From the NCBI GenBank assembly GCA_025056175.1, contig JANWWK010000042.1, forward strand, positions 1 through 64,000: DNA of 64,000 nt, read 5' to 3'. A program made the position numbers and the translations under genes. The stretch comes from Anaerolineales bacterium (GTDB lineage Bacteria; Chloroflexota; Anaerolineae; Anaerolineales; Villigracilaceae). A model generated the notes under the pieces. The model saw only the letters and a program-made list of their open reading frames with translations. It ran no database searches and was not told where the DNA came from. Shown piece after piece: positions 1-8,349 of this stretch (positions within the stretch are counted from its first letter, which is position 1; the number at the start of each line of letters is the position of its first letter).

Positions 1-48
1 AGCGCTGCTAGTGTGACTGTTGTTGTGACGTGTGCACTTGCGATCTAT

Positions 49-420
49 CTTTTCCGCCGTGCGAGCCAGGCCGACCCGAAGAATGCTCCGACCCTGCAGG
101 CGTGGGCGCTGCTGGAGAAGGAGCAGGGGAACCTGGCCGAAGCGCGCGAGCTGTTCCGCCGTGCGAGAGAGGCCGACCCGAAGCATGCTCCAGAGTGGCA
201 GGCGTGGGCGCTCCTGGAGAAGGAGCAGGGGAACCTGGCCGCAGCGCGCGCTGTTCCGCCGTGCGAGCCAGGCCGACGCGAAGCATGCGCCCGCTTTGCA
301 GGCGTGGGCGCTCCTGGAGAAGGAGCAGGGGAACCTGGCCGAAGCGCGCGAGCTGTTCCGCCGTGCGAGCCAGGCCGACCCGAAGAATGCGCCCACTTTG
401 CAGGCGTGGGCGGTGATGGA
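49..420 (+). repeat. Tandem 102-bp TPR-coding repeat array
   Basis: About 3.7 direct units of 102 bp with very high nucleotide identity, anchors at 52, 154, 254 and 356. One unit is 100 bp. The identity at DNA level, not only in protein, points to recent tandem duplication or gene conversion. Confidence 0.85.
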
Positions 421-757
421 GAAGGAGGATGGGAACGTGGAGGCAGCGCAACGTCTGTTGGAGCATGGCCTGGAACGGGTCACCCACCCGCGCGGGCGCG
501 CCTTGCTCCTTTCGACGCTGGGCAGTTTGCTGGCCGAACAGCGACGCTACCAGGAAGCCGAAACGCATTTCCGCCAGGCGCTCGACCTGCACGAGAAAGA
601 CCCGCTCACCCACTATCACTTTGCCGTGCAGGTGCTCCTGCCCACCGGGCGGCGGGAGGAAGCCTGCGCTCACCTGCGCCGCGCCCTGGAATTGAACCCG
701 CGCAAGCCGCGCGACCGTGCGCGCATCGAGCAGGCGCTCCAAAAGAACGCCTGCTGA
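49..757 (+). pseudogene. TPR-repeat protein, 5'-truncated and frameshifted
   Basis: Tetratricopeptide-repeat protein whose start lies outside the window. Nearly identical 34-residue units (LFRRASQADPKNAP, then QAWALLEKEQGNLAEARE) recur with a 102-bp period: the ttccgccgt anchor falls at 52, 154, 254 and 356. The 154-254 step is 100 bp, so two bases are missing near 245-251. This moves the reading frame from frame 1 to frame 2. The distal part is intact: two more diverged TPRs ending in a KNAC tail and a stop at 755-757. The first 48 bases do not match the repeat unit, so the reading frame before base 49 is not trustworthy. It may be a broken gene, or a sequencing or assembly error in a repeat. 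Such proteins are protein-interaction scaffolds; no specific role can be inferred. Confidence 0.7.
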
Positions 758-761
758 CCCT

Positions 762-890
762 CCCCCAAATCCAAAGGATTTTGGGGAGGCCGGGTGGGGG
801 TCGAGTTCCCAAATCCAAAGGATTTGGGGCAGGCCGGGTGGGGGTCGAGTCCCCAAATCCAAAGGATTTTGGGGAGGTTGGGTGGGGAGT
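762..890. repeat. Three tandem 44-bp palindromic repeats
   Basis: Three copies with an exact 44-bp period (the cccaaatccaaagg anchor at 764, 808 and 852). Each holds an inverted repeat, CCCCAAATCC-AAA-GGATTTTGGGG in form, followed by a G-rich spacer (aggccgggtgggggtcgag). They fill the space between the TPR gene and the next CDS. Each could fold as a hairpin on either strand. They may act as a transcription terminator or mRNA-stabilising block, or be a REP-like extragenic element. Confidence 0.85.
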
Positions 891-969
891 ATGCGCACCT
901 GCCTGCCCGCAGAACCACTGCGCGGAGAGACGCCGGAAGGAACGCGATAGAATAGAAAGGAAACCCAAT

Positions 970-1926
970 ATGTGGAAACTGCTCGAAATTCTGTTTGGCC
1001 GCAAACAACGCGCTGCCGATTCGGCGCTGCCGGTAGTTCTTTCCCCGCGCGTCCTGCTCATCGTCTTCGACCCGCTCATGAACGCGGCAGGCGAAAGCCT
1101 CACCCGTCTGGCTGGCTGGACACCCGTCGAAACGCTGGTGAACGCATACATTCAGGACTTGATGGAGTGCAGCGGCGGCCTGGTGCGCTATCAGGTCGTG
1201 GAGCGCATCGAAGTCAACGAATTTCCCCCCAAAGTGGATGGTTTCCGCTATACCCCGCAGACCTACGCTGAGGTGATGCGCCGTGCAGCGCGTCCGCACC
1301 AGCCTGACCTGCTCAACTACAATGAATTTCTGGCGCGGTTTGACCTGTTGCGGCGCATCGCCGCGCGGGAAATTGACGAAGTGTGGGCGTTCGCGTTCCC
1401 CTTTGCCGGCTTTTACGAATCGGTCATGGGCGGGCCGGGCGCTTTCTTCTGTAATGCCGACCCGCTGCTCGGCACCGCGCGCGCCGGACGGCGTTTCATC
1501 ATCATGGGCTTTTCGTATGAGCGCGGCGTGGGCGAAATGCTCGAAGCCTTTGGTCACCGCGCCGAATCTATCATGGAACAGGTCTATCGGCGTACCCGCC
1601 CCTCCGAAAATTTGTGGAAGAAGTTCATCCGTTACGACCAGACCCACCCCGGGCAGGCCGAATGCGGCAACGTCCACTTTGCCCCGAATAGCGAACGCGA
1701 TTACGATTGGGGCAACCCGCGCACCGTGCTCAGCCGCTGTGACGACTGGTATCACTTTCCGCATTTTCAGGGTCTGGTCAAACCCGTCAACTGCACCGAG
1801 TGGGGCGGCGGCGACATCCGCGCCCATCACCGCTGGTGGCTGCAACACTTCCCCAAAGTCGCCGGGCGCACCAACGGCATTGCCAACAACTGGTGGCAAT
1901 ACATCGTAGACCCCAACTACGTGTAA
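970..1926 (+). CDS. Conserved-looking hypothetical protein (318 aa)
   Basis: The ATG at 970 is chosen because an AGAAAGGAAA ribosome-binding site precedes it and coding character begins here; the longer open frame upstream only reads through the repeat array. The protein appears soluble, with no signal peptide or membrane segment. It is rich in Trp, Tyr and Phe, with a pattern around residues 130-200 (VWAFAFPFAGFYESVMGGPG, then EMLEAFGHRAESIME) that looks like the core of a globular domain, possibly enzymatic. I do not recognise the family and assign no function. It stands alone: the upstream TPR gene is separated by the palindromic repeats, and the next gene has its own promoter. Confidence 0.75.
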   Translation: MWKLLEILFGRKQRAADSALPVVLSPRVLLIVFDPLMNAAGESLTRLAGWTPVETLVNAYIQDLMECSGGLVRYQVVERIEVNEFPPKVDGFRYTPQTYAEVMRRAARPHQPDLLNYNEFLARFDLLRRIAAREIDEVWAFAFPFAGFYESVMGGPGAFFCNADPLLGTARAGRRFIIMGFSYERGVGEMLEAFGHRAESIMEQVYRRTRPSENLWKKFIRYDQTHPGQAECGNVHFAPNSERDYDWGNPRTVLSRCDDWYHFPHFQGLVKPVNCTEWGGGDIRAHHRWWLQHFPKVAGRTNGIANNWWQYIVDPNYV

Positions 1927-1950
1927 CGCGCTTTTATCATGTTCTTCTCA

Positions 1951-1979
1951 TTGAAACCGGCCTCGAAACGGGTTACACT
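1951..1979 (+). promoter_or_regulatory. Sigma-70-type promoter for the PilZ gene
   Basis: TTGAAA at 1951-1956, a 17-bp spacer, TACACT at 1974-1979, then an AGGAGG ribosome-binding site at 1985-1990 and the ATG at 1997. Confidence 0.65.
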
Positions 1980-1996
1980 ACAAGCAGGAGGCCGCT

Positions 1997-2386
1997 ATGA
2001 AAGAACGCAGAACACTCGAACGTAAATATCTCATGGTCTATTCGCGCGTCTTCGACCGCATCACCGGCAAAATTCTGGGCTATCTCTCGGACCTCAGCCC
2101 CAAAGGCGCGATGATTATCAGTGATGACCCCCTGACGGAGAACAGTATCCTCTCCCTGCGCTTCGACTTGCCCGACCCTTTGCTCTTTCCGACCGACCAT
2201 CTGAACCTGCAGGCGCGTGTGGCCTGGTGCAAGCCCGATATTGACCCCTCGTTTTACAACATCGGGTTTGAATTCTTCGAGGTCAGCGAGCAGCAAAAGG
2301 CCATCATCGAAGACATGATAGTGGCCTACGAATTTCGCCGCGACCTGCCCAACTACCCCATTTCGCCCGCCTCGCTCGAAACGTAA
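1997..2386 (+). CDS. PilZ-domain protein, probable c-di-GMP receptor
   Basis: Single-domain PilZ protein of 129 residues. The two elements of the c-di-GMP-binding signature are visible: RxxxR at residues 5-9 (RTLER) and DxSxxG as DLSPKG near residue 33. The rest fits the PilZ beta-barrel, with a typical AWCKP strand and an NIGFEFFE motif near the end. PilZ domains bind cyclic di-GMP and change conformation to control partners in motility, exopolysaccharide or secretion; the partner cannot be inferred here. The start is supported by an AGGAGG site seven bases upstream and by a good promoter. The next gene, a phosphatase, starts 29 bases downstream and may be cotranscribed. Confidence 0.88.
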   Translation: MKERRTLERKYLMVYSRVFDRITGKILGYLSDLSPKGAMIISDDPLTENSILSLRFDLPDPLLFPTDHLNLQARVAWCKPDIDPSFYNIGFEFFEVSEQQKAIIEDMIVAYEFRRDLPNYPISPASLET

Positions 2387-2415
2387 TCTCCCCGCTGCTG
2401 CCCTGCTCCTGTCCG

Positions 2416-2976
2416 ATGCACCCTGAACCCTCCTTTTTACCTCGTCCCATTCCCGAAACGTACTGGGTGGCACCAGGCCGTTTTCTGGCCGGAGAGTACC
2501 CCGGTGTTCCCTGGATGCCCGAACGCACCCGTCAGCGGCTGGATGCCTTTCTCTCCGCCGGGTTCGATACCTTCTTTGACCTGACCGTTTCTGGTGAAAC
2601 CGAACCTTACGAAGCCCTTCTGCGCGAGCAGGCCGGCTACTATGCCGTTTCTGTGCGCTATGTCCGCTTTCCCATCGGTGATTTTGGCCTGCCGCAGCCA
2701 GCACAAATGACCGCTATCCTGGATTCCATCCACGCGGCGCTTGCCGAGGGACGCAAACTTTACCTGCACTGTTACGGCGGCATTGGACGCACCGGCACGG
2801 TGGTCGGTTGTTACCTGGTTCGGCAGGGGCTCACCGGTCAGCAGGCGCTGGAACAGCTTGCCGCCTGGTGGCGGGGCGTCCCCAAATCTCACCGCTACCC
2901 GCACTCGCCCGAAACGCTTCAACAGGAAGAGTTCGTGCGCGCGTGGGAACGGCAGAAACTTCTGGCGCATCCATGA
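2416..2976 (+). CDS. Dual-specificity / tyrosine phosphatase-like protein
   Basis: Cysteine-dependent phosphatase of 186 residues. The active-site loop CX5R is intact: HCYGGIGRT, with C119 as nucleophile and R125 binding phosphate. Upstream, RFPIGDFGLP carries an Asp that could be the general acid. Size and motif fit the compact dual-specificity/PTP fold acting on phosphotyrosine or another phosphomonoester; the substrate is not predictable. The stop codon overlaps the start of the following methyltransferase (ATGA at 2973-2976), so the two are translationally coupled. Confidence 0.85.
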   Translation: MHPEPSFLPRPIPETYWVAPGRFLAGEYPGVPWMPERTRQRLDAFLSAGFDTFFDLTVSGETEPYEALLREQAGYYAVSVRYVRFPIGDFGLPQPAQMTAILDSIHAALAEGRKLYLHCYGGIGRTGTVVGCYLVRQGLTGQQALEQLAAWWRGVPKSHRYPHSPETLQQEEFVRAWERQKLLAHP

Positions 2977-3707
2977 ACTGGCATGCGCGCTTTCGCCAGC
3001 AGGCGCGCTGGACTCATACGCTGCGCGCGCATCTGTTCAAGAAAGCGGCGCTCTCTGCCACGGCGCGGGTGCTGGAAGTCGGCTGTGGAACGGGCGCGCT
3101 GCTGGAGGAATTCCCCCCCGCGCGCCGGATGGGGTTGCACGGCGTAGATACGAACCTTGCCGCGCTGCGCGAGGCCGCGCAACATGCTCCGGGCGCCGCG
3201 CTGCTGTGTGCCGATGGGCAGGCGTTGCCGTACCCTTCCGCCTGCTTCGACCTGAGCTTTTGTCACTACCTGTTGCTGTGGGTGCCAGACCCCTTACGCG
3301 TCCTCTCGGAAATGCGCCGTGTCACCCGTGCGGGTGGGGCGGTGCTGGCGCTGGCCGAACCCGATTACGGCGGCCGCATTGATTATCCTCCTGCGCTGGA
3401 AGCGCTGGGCCACCTGCAGGCCGAGTCTTTGCGCGCGCAGGGCGCCGACCCTTGCCTCGGGCGCAAACTGGCCGGGCTGCTCGTGCAGGCCGGGTTGCGA
3501 GAGGTGGAAGCGGGCATTTTGGGCGCAGAGTGGCGCGTCACCGCATGGCAGGAGGACGCACTGGAGTGGCAGGTGTTGCAGGCCGATTTGGGCGCACACC
3601 TCTCTGCTGGGGCGCTTCAGGCGCTGAAACAAAGCGAGGCCGCTGCCCGTCAGCATGGTGAGCGCGTCTTGTTCGTCCCTACCTTTTTTGCCTGGGGCCG
3701 GGTTTAG
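2973..3707 (+). CDS. Class I SAM-dependent methyltransferase
   Basis: Rossmann-fold methyltransferase of 244 residues. Motif I, VLEVGCGTG, lies near residue 30. The acidic end of strand 2 is in HGVDTN, and the later motif FDLSFCHYLLLWVPDP matches the methyltransferase type-11 family. The ATG at 2973 overlaps the phosphatase stop by four bases. Longer upstream frames would run through the phosphatase gene and are not credible. The family methylates small molecules, quinones, lipids or proteins; the substrate cannot be told from sequence. A lepB promoter lies across its stop codon. Confidence 0.85.
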   Translation: MNWHARFRQQARWTHTLRAHLFKKAALSATARVLEVGCGTGALLEEFPPARRMGLHGVDTNLAALREAAQHAPGAALLCADGQALPYPSACFDLSFCHYLLLWVPDPLRVLSEMRRVTRAGGAVLALAEPDYGGRIDYPPALEALGHLQAESLRAQGADPCLGRKLAGLLVQAGLREVEAGILGAEWRVTAWQEDALEWQVLQADLGAHLSAGALQALKQSEAAARQHGERVLFVPTFFAWGRV

Positions 3708-3709
3708 GG

Positions 3710-3715
3710 TATAAT
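3710..3715 (+). promoter_or_regulatory. -10 box for the signal peptidase operon
   Basis: A consensus TATAAT right after the methyltransferase stop, 23 bases before the TTG start. A -35 candidate (TTTGCC at 3688-3693) is weak. Confidence 0.5.
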
Positions 3716-3738
3716 TTCCATCCTGAACCGGAGGAATT

Positions 3739-4329
3739 TTGGAAGAACTGAATACTCAACCCGCCCTTCCACAAGCGTCAGCCGGCGAATCGGCAGGGTG
3801 GGGGCGCTTTTTACTGGATGTTTTGGAGACACTGCTGCTTTCGGCGGCGTTGTTCCTGGTTATCAATGCGCTTTCGGCACGCGTGCGCGTAGATGGGTCG
3901 TCCATGCTGCCCACGCTTCACAACGGTGAGTTTGTGCTGGTCAACCGCATCGCTTACCGTTTTGAGACCCCGCAACGCGGCGACATCGTTGTCTTTCACT
4001 ATCCGCCCGACCCCTCGCAGGACTTGATTAAGCGCGTCATCGGCCTGCCGGGCGAGGAAGTGACCATTCAGGACGGGGTGGTGCGCGTCAACGGCGAGCC
4101 CCTGGTTGAACCCTACATCTCCGAGCCGCCGCTGTATGCGGGCACCTGGCTTGTGCCGGAAGGACATCTGTTTGTCCTGGGCGATAACCGTAACGACTCA
4201 TCGGATTCCCACTCGTGGGGCATGCTGCCGTACGAGAACATCGTTGGCAAAGCCGTGTTGATATACTGGCCGTTTGAGAATTTGCAACTCATAGACCATC
4301 ATGATTTTGTAAAGGCAACCCATGATTGA
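3739..4329 (+). CDS. lepB: Signal peptidase I
   Basis: Membrane-bound type I signal peptidase of 196 residues, which cleaves Sec and Tat signal peptides on the outer face of the cytoplasmic membrane. One N-terminal membrane anchor lies at about residues 25-45. The catalytic Ser is S55 in DGSSMLPTL, and the general-base Lys is K98 in [12 protein letters not shown]. The family's [14 protein letters not shown] box is present near residues 148-161. Start is TTG at 3739, preceded by GGAGG at 3730-3734 with good spacing. It overlaps the next gene, deoC, by eight bases, so the two form an operon although their roles are unrelated. Confidence 0.96.
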   Translation: MEELNTQPALPQASAGESAGWGRFLLDVLETLLLSAALFLVINALSARVRVDGSSMLPTLHNGEFVLVNRIAYRFETPQRGDIVVFHYPPDPSQDLIKRVIGLPGEEVTIQDGVVRVNGEPLVEPYISEPPLYAGTWLVPEGHLFVLGDNRNDSSDSHSWGMLPYENIVGKAVLIYWPFENLQLIDHHDFVKATHD

Positions 4330-5074
4330 TTTGAAACCACTCCTGGCGCAAGCCGAAGCCTACGAGCGGGAACTTCCGCCCCTGCCAGCCACGCTCACAG
4401 CCCCGGCCGGGCCGGCCTTCGCCGCGTGGATTGACCATACCCTGCTCAAGCCGGAAGCCACTGCCGAACAGGTCAAAACCCTGTGTGCCGAAGCGCGCGA
4501 ACATCGCTTTGCGACTGTGTGTGTCAACCCGGCGTATGTGCCGCTGGCGGCGGGTTTGTTGCGCGGCGCGCGGGTAGGGGTGTGTTCGGTGGTGTCGTTT
4601 CCGCTGGGGGCGCATTTGCCGGCCCAAAAAGCGGAAGAAGCACGCCTGGTCATCGAATCGGGCGCGACGGAAATTGATATGGTGATGAACATCGGCGCGA
4701 TGAAAGGCGGCGCGTATGAATTGGTGTACGAAGATGTCAAGGCAGTGGCCGAAGTCTGTCACCGGCACAAGGTGCTGTTAAAAGTCATCCTGGAGATGTG
4801 CTATCTCACCCAGCGTGAGAAAATTCTGGCCTGTTTGTTGAGCAAACAGGCCGGGGCCGATTTCGTCAAGACCTCCACCGGCTTTGGGCCCGGCGGTGCC
4901 ACGGTTGAAGATGTGGCGCTCATGCGGCGCGTGGTCGGGATGGAGGTGGGCGTCAAGGCCGCCGGCGGAATCCGCACTTTTAAAGATGCGCTGGCAATGG
5001 TTGGCGCCGGCGCCAACCGCCTGGGTACCAGCGTTGGGGTTGCTATTTTACAGGAAGCGAGAACGGCTTTATGA
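4322..5074 (+). CDS. deoC: Deoxyribose-phosphate aldolase
   Basis: DeoC converts 2-deoxyribose 5-phosphate to glyceraldehyde 3-phosphate and acetaldehyde, in the cytoplasm, during deoxynucleoside catabolism. The 250-residue protein keeps the TIM-barrel hallmarks: [10 protein letters not shown] near residue 38, [10 protein letters not shown], the Schiff-base lysine K183 in [12 protein letters not shown], and the phosphate-binding VKAAGGIRT. The N-terminal 30 residues are a slight extension compared with typical 220-residue enzymes. The ATG lies inside the lepB end, and its stop overlaps the next gene by four bases. No other deo genes lie nearby. Confidence 0.95.
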   Translation: MIDLKPLLAQAEAYERELPPLPATLTAPAGPAFAAWIDHTLLKPEATAEQVKTLCAEAREHRFATVCVNPAYVPLAAGLLRGARVGVCSVVSFPLGAHLPAQKAEEARLVIESGATEIDMVMNIGAMKGGAYELVYEDVKAVAEVCHRHKVLLKVILEMCYLTQREKILACLLSKQAGADFVKTSTGFGPGGATVEDVALMRRVVGMEVGVKAAGGIRTFKDALAMVGAGANRLGTSVGVAILQEARTAL

Positions 5075-5370
5075 GTGAACCCTCCTCTTCTCAACCCTCT
5101 ACTTTCCCATGTGGCGATTGTCAGGCGGGCGTGATGCGCCTGCAATTCATCACCTATTTCACCTGGCTGGGGGATGAACTGGTGATGGTGCCGGGCTTTC
5201 CAGCCTGGATTTGCGATGTGTGCGGGCGGCGTGAATATGACGAGCGGGCGGTGAGCTGGCTTTCCACTTTGCTCAGCCCGAATGCCGGCAAGACCACCCT
5301 GCGCCGGAAACCGCGCCGGAATGTTCCCTCCCCAAAACGTGAACCCAGCCGTCCATCCTCTGCGGAGTGA
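5071..5370 (+). CDS. YgiT-type zinc-finger protein
   Basis: Small protein of 99 residues with two CxxC pairs, CGDCQAG near residue 12 and [11 protein letters not shown] near residue 50, the arrangement of the YgiT/MqsA-type zinc-finger domain. The C-terminal tail is basic and Pro/Ser-rich and probably unstructured. Antitoxin members carry a helix-turn-helix after the zinc finger, which is absent here, and no partner toxin is visible, so I do not call it an antitoxin. The start overlaps the deoC stop (ATGA). Confidence 0.7.
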   Translation: MSEPSSSQPSTFPCGDCQAGVMRLQFITYFTWLGDELVMVPGFPAWICDVCGRREYDERAVSWLSTLLSPNAGKTTLRRKPRRNVPSPKREPSRPSSAE

Positions 5371-5373
5371 GGT

Positions 5374-5916
5374 ATGTTCTCGGAATCGTCCACCATCAGC
5401 CAACGCGCCATCCCGGCCGATTTCTACACCCCCAGTTATCGCATTGTGGGCAAAGTGCTGGTGCCGAACACCGGCCTGATGGGCCTGGTCAACGACCAGT
5501 TGACCTCGTTTATGGAAATTGTGGATGCCCGCCTGGCGCGGGTTCACATGCCTTCCAAACTGGTGGACCATTACGAGTTGGTTCGTATCGTCAAATCGCA
5601 GATTTTTGCAATTGCGTTGACCCGCCGCGAAGATATTGGCCCGCAATCGCTGGCGCGCGGCGGCTACGTGCGCCTGAATCAATACCCTGTGCGGATTGCC
5701 ACGCCGGTTTACGAACTGAAAGGAACGCTGGAATGGGCCGGGCGTTTCGATTTTTCGGCGGTGATGATTGAAGGCACGCGCGATTTTGTGCCGATTTACG
5801 AGGCTAATCTGACGGCGGTTCTCATCCCGGCGCTCAAGGTGGAAACGCCCGCGCTGCTCTTCAACCGCCGTCAGGTAGATTTGCTGGCTCTGGATAGTCA
5901 ACGTATTGAAGATTGA
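5374..5916 (+). CDS. Hypothetical protein (180 aa)
   Basis: Begins four bases after the YgiT-like gene, with a GTGAGGT ribosome-binding site, so it closes the lepB-deoC operon. Soluble, no signal peptide or membrane segment. Predicted to be mainly beta-strand, with repeated hydrophobic stretches such as IVGKVLVPNTGLMGLVN and LTAVLIPALKVETPALL. The central part (RGGYVRLNQYPVRIATPVYELKGTL) looks like a beta-barrel or sandwich. I do not recognise the family. The zinc-finger neighbour may be its partner because of the tight spacing. Confidence 0.65.
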   Translation: MFSESSTISQRAIPADFYTPSYRIVGKVLVPNTGLMGLVNDQLTSFMEIVDARLARVHMPSKLVDHYELVRIVKSQIFAIALTRREDIGPQSLARGGYVRLNQYPVRIATPVYELKGTLEWAGRFDFSAVMIEGTRDFVPIYEANLTAVLIPALKVETPALLFNRRQVDLLALDSQRIED

Positions 5917-5930
5917 GTTGCAGAAATTGC

Positions 5931-5959
5931 TTGACCATTCGGGCAGGGAGTGATAAAAT
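5931..5959 (+). promoter_or_regulatory. Promoter of the tRNA-Glu gene
   Basis: TTGACC at 5931-5936, a 17-bp spacer, TAAAAT at 5954-5959; the mature tRNA begins 20 bases downstream. Confidence 0.7.
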
Positions 5960-5978
5960 CCAGCCCGCTTCAAAACCA

Positions 5979-6051
5979 GCCCCCATCGTCTAGTGGACCA
6001 GGACGCAGCCCTTTCAAGGCTAAAACCGGGGTTCGAATCCCCGTGGGGGCA
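5979..6051 (+). tRNA. tRNA-Glu (anticodon TTC)
   Basis: Cloverleaf of 73 bases. The acceptor arms GCCCCCA and TGGGGGC pair fully. The D arm starts GTCTAGTGG. The anticodon loop CTTTCAA has TTC at 6013-6015, and the T arm is CGGGG-TTCGAAT-CCCCG. The outermost anticodon-stem pair is a C-A mismatch. Discriminator A is followed by CC then T, so the CCA end is not fully encoded and must be added by nucleotidyltransferase. Confidence 0.95.
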
Positions 6052-6058
6052 CCTGCAG

Positions 6059-6089
6059 AAAACCACCCGTAGCGGTGGTTTTCTGTTTT
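6059..6089 (+). terminator. Terminator after tRNA-Glu
   Basis: Nine-base stem AAAACCACC/GGTGGTTTT (6059-6067 and 6074-6082) around a six-base loop, followed by a T-rich tail. On the other strand it also ends the convergent exporter gene. Confidence 0.8.
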
Positions 6090-6093
6090 CTCG

Positions 6094-6855
6094 CTAGCCG
6101 AGAAACGCATCCATGCCGGCTTTGAGCGCAGCCGCCAGCAAAATGACAGCGAACCAGCGTCGGAAGGCGCGCGGGGAGAGCGCTCGCTCCGTCAGCGTGG
6201 CGCCGGCCAGGCCTCCCAGCAGGGCCGCGGCGGCCAGCGGCAGGGTAAAGGTTGCTTCCAGGTTTCCCCGCAGGCCGTGTGCGGTCAGCCCTACGGCTGA
6301 AAGCGACAGGACGATGGCCGAATTGAGCGCAGCAGTCTCGCGCGGACCGGCCCAGCCCAGCAGGAGAATCAGCGGCCCTAAAAAGACCCCGCCCCCAATG
6401 CCCAGAAAGCCAGAAAGAAAGCCGATGGCAAGTCCAGCGGGTATCGCCGTCAGAAGCAGGCGCGTTGGGGAGGGACAGGTGGCAGACAGGCTATTTGAGG
6501 GCGTGTGGAACAGCATGGAGCCGGCCGCTCCCGTCAGCGTCAGGGCCAGGATGGTTAGAAAAATACGCCGGTCGGCGGAAATCCACGCTCCTGCGAAGGC
6601 AGCAGGCAGGGCTGGTAACAGGAAGGGCAAGAGCAGCCGCCAGCGCAGTCGTCCGGCGATGCCAAAGCGCACGAGTGCTGTGCCGGTCACTACCAGGTTG
6701 AGCAAGAGCGCGGTGGGGGTCATTTTGAGTGCGGGAAGTCCTGCCAGGGTCATCACGGCCAGGTAGCCGCTGCCACCACCCAGCCCTACGGCAGCATAAG
6801 CCGCGGCTACGAGAAAGACCAATGGCACGAGCAGCCACAGGATTGCGTCGTTCAT
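6094..6855 (-). CDS. TauE/SafE-family membrane exporter
   Basis: Polytopic membrane protein of 253 residues with about eight hydrophobic helices. Two Gly-rich repeats, AYAAVGLGGGSGYLAV near residue 20 and GFLSGFLGIGGGVFLGP near residue 145, mark the two halves of the TauE/SafE fold. Members export sulfite, sulfoacetate or related organic anions. The ATG at 6855 overlaps the modB stop, so this is the last gene of the molybdate-type ABC operon. The longer open frame to 7134 only reads across modB. Its position suggests export of an anion linked to the substrate of the neighbouring transporters, but this is inference. Confidence 0.85.
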   Translation of the reverse strand: MNDAILWLLVPLVFLVAAAYAAVGLGGGSGYLAVMTLAGLPALKMTPTALLLNLVVTGTALVRFGIAGRLRWRLLLPFLLPALPAAFAGAWISADRRIFLTILALTLTGAAGSMLFHTPSNSLSATCPSPTRLLLTAIPAGLAIGFLSGFLGIGGGVFLGPLILLLGWAGPRETAALNSAIVLSLSAVGLTAHGLRGNLEATFTLPLAAAALLGGLAGATLTERALSPRAFRRWFAVILLAAALKAGMDAFLG

Positions 6856-7514
6856 TCGGCTGCTCCGGCTTTCTGGCGCAGGCGCAGCACGAAAAAGAGC
6901 AGCCCGAACCCAATAGAGGTGAGCAAGAAGGCCAGTTCGTTGGCGCGGGTTATATCGTTTGCTTGCACGGCGTCGTAAATTGCCATCGAAAGGGTTTGGG
7001 TACGTCCTGGAATGTTGCCTGCCACCATCAGAGTCGCGCCGAAATCGCTCAGGGCGCGCAGGAAGCCCAGCACGCCTCCGGCCAGCAATCCGCGCCAGAT
7101 GAGTGGCAGGTGAATCAGGCGGAATAAATCCCACTCGTTACAGCCATCCAGCCGTCCGGCTTCTTCCACCTCGCGTGAGAGCGCGGCAATGCTCACCTGC
7201 ACGGTCTGAATGACGAGCGGCAGGGCGGCAACGGTGGCAGCGATGACCGCGCCCCAGGGGGAGAAGACAATCCGAATGCCGAGCGTTTGCTCGATCCAGG
7301 GGCCCAGTCCGCGCTGACCGAGCAAAGTCAGCAGGTAATACCCCAGCAGGGTGGGGGGCAAAACGAGGGGGGCCATCACCAGGCCCTCGGCCAGCCACTT
7401 GCCGCGAAACGGAATTTTGACCAATGCCCAGGCCGCCGGTGTGCCGAGCAACAAAGCCAGCAGGCTGGCCCACGAGGCGACCCATAACGAAAGAGGAAGC
7501 GGCGGCCAGTTCAT
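6852..7514 (-). CDS. modB: Molybdate-type ABC transporter permease
   Basis: ModB-like permease of 220 residues with five to six membrane helices. The permease loop that contacts the ATPase is clear: [21 protein letters not shown], about residues 137-157. The [17 protein letters not shown] and [18 protein letters not shown] stretches are typical of ModB. It would form the channel for molybdate or tungstate supplied by ModA. It overlaps modA upstream and the exporter downstream (ATGA-type junctions), so all three are cotranslated. No dedicated ModC ATPase follows. Confidence 0.9.
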   Translation of the reverse strand: MNWPPLPLSLWVASWASLLALLLGTPAAWALVKIPFRGKWLAEGLVMAPLVLPPTLLGYYLLTLLGQRGLGPWIEQTLGIRIVFSPWGAVIAATVAALPLVIQTVQVSIAALSREVEEAGRLDGCNEWDLFRLIHLPLIWRGLLAGGVLGFLRALSDFGATLMVAGNIPGRTQTLSMAIYDAVQANDITRANELAFLLTSIGFGLLFFVLRLRQKAGAAE

Positions 7515-8302
7515 TCCGGGCGAGGGGAGAGGTCTGCTTCAACGGGCAGAATGAAACCGTATTTTTGCATGATGGGGCGTCCGACTGGCCCCTGGACGAA
7601 ATCAATGAATTTCTGTGCCAGTTCTCTGTGTGGCGTGGTGGTTACCACTGCCAGCGCCTGGTTGAGTGGATTGTGAAGGCGCTCGTCAATCAGCGTCCAG
7701 GTAATTTCCGGCACGTTCGCCACCGAGAGGGCAACGATGCCGGCTTCGGCATCGCCGGTTTGAATGAATTGCAAGGCCTGGCGCACGTTATCGCCATACA
7801 CCAGTTTGGGCTGAAGCGCTTCCCACAGCCCGGCGGATTGTAAGGCTTCCATTGCTGCTATTCCGTAAGGTGCGTGTTCGGGGTTGGCGATGGCAACGTG
7901 CTGGATGCGCGCGGAGAGCAAATCTTCCAGCCGCGTGACCTGAATACCCGTCTGCTGGTTGACGGCCAGCACAATCCGTCCGCGGGCATAGAGTTGCACC
8001 GATTCGGGCAAGACCAGGTTTTTTTGGACCAAACGCTCGATGAAGGCCAGGTTGGCGGCGGCGAACAGGTCGTACGGCGCGCCGTTTTCGATTTGCTGCG
8101 CCAGTTGTCCGGTTGAGCCGAACACGAAGGTTACGGGGTGACCGGTTTCCTGTTCAAACAGCGCGCCGAGTTCGGTGAAGGCAAATTGCAGGTCGGAGGC
8201 CGCCGCTACGGTCAGTGCAATGGATGAAGCCGAAGCCGCAGGCGTGGCGCAGGCGGTGAGCAGCAGGCTGAGCAGAACGAGAACCGATAAGATTCTATTC
8301 AT
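7511..8302 (-). CDS. modA: Molybdate-binding lipoprotein
   Basis: Periplasm-facing solute-binding protein of 263 residues. The lipoprotein signal ends in LLTAC, with lipidated C18. The mature part has ModA features: [20 protein letters not shown] at the start, [20 protein letters not shown] (the Ser/Thr-rich oxyanion site) and [17 protein letters not shown]. Known ModA proteins bind molybdate and tungstate with nanomolar affinity. It begins 47 bases after the NitT/TauT-type ATPase on the same strand and overlaps modB. Confidence 0.9.
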   Translation of the reverse strand: MNRILSVLVLLSLLLTACATPAASASSIALTVAAASDLQFAFTELGALFEQETGHPVTFVFGSTGQLAQQIENGAPYDLFAAANLAFIERLVQKNLVLPESVQLYARGRIVLAVNQQTGIQVTRLEDLLSARIQHVAIANPEHAPYGIAAMEALQSAGLWEALQPKLVYGDNVRQALQFIQTGDAEAGIVALSVANVPEITWTLIDERLHNPLNQALAVVTTTPHRELAQKFIDFVQGPVGRPIMQKYGFILPVEADLSPRPE

Positions 8303-8349
8303 GGAGTTTCTGCGTTGAAAGACCAGGCAAGCAGGCGCAGGGCGGCGGC

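Noticed and set aside
1-48. Unmatched sequence at the window start.
   Set aside because: Too short to interpret. It does not match the adjacent repeat and could be a real junction or an assembly edge; no feature is called.
670-1899. Minus-strand frame of 409 codons.
   Set aside because: Shadow of the unknown gene at 970; Arg/Ala/Gly-rich with no domain signal.
13-1926. Single open frame of 637 codons joining the TPR region to the gene at 970.
   Set aside because: The frame holds because of the two-base shift and the repeat array. Codons between about 250 and 969 give a low-complexity, Arg/Gly/Pro-rich peptide, while the real TPR sequence continues in another frame.
5071-5916. Toxin-antitoxin pair of the MqsRA type.
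   Set aside because: The YgiT-like protein lacks the helix-turn-helix and the next gene does not resemble a toxin.
4801-6066. Minus-strand frame of 421 codons.
   Set aside because: It is antisense to deoC, the zinc-finger gene, the 180-residue gene and tRNA-Glu. The N-terminal CPHGDSNPGF peptide is the usual mistranslation of a tRNA.
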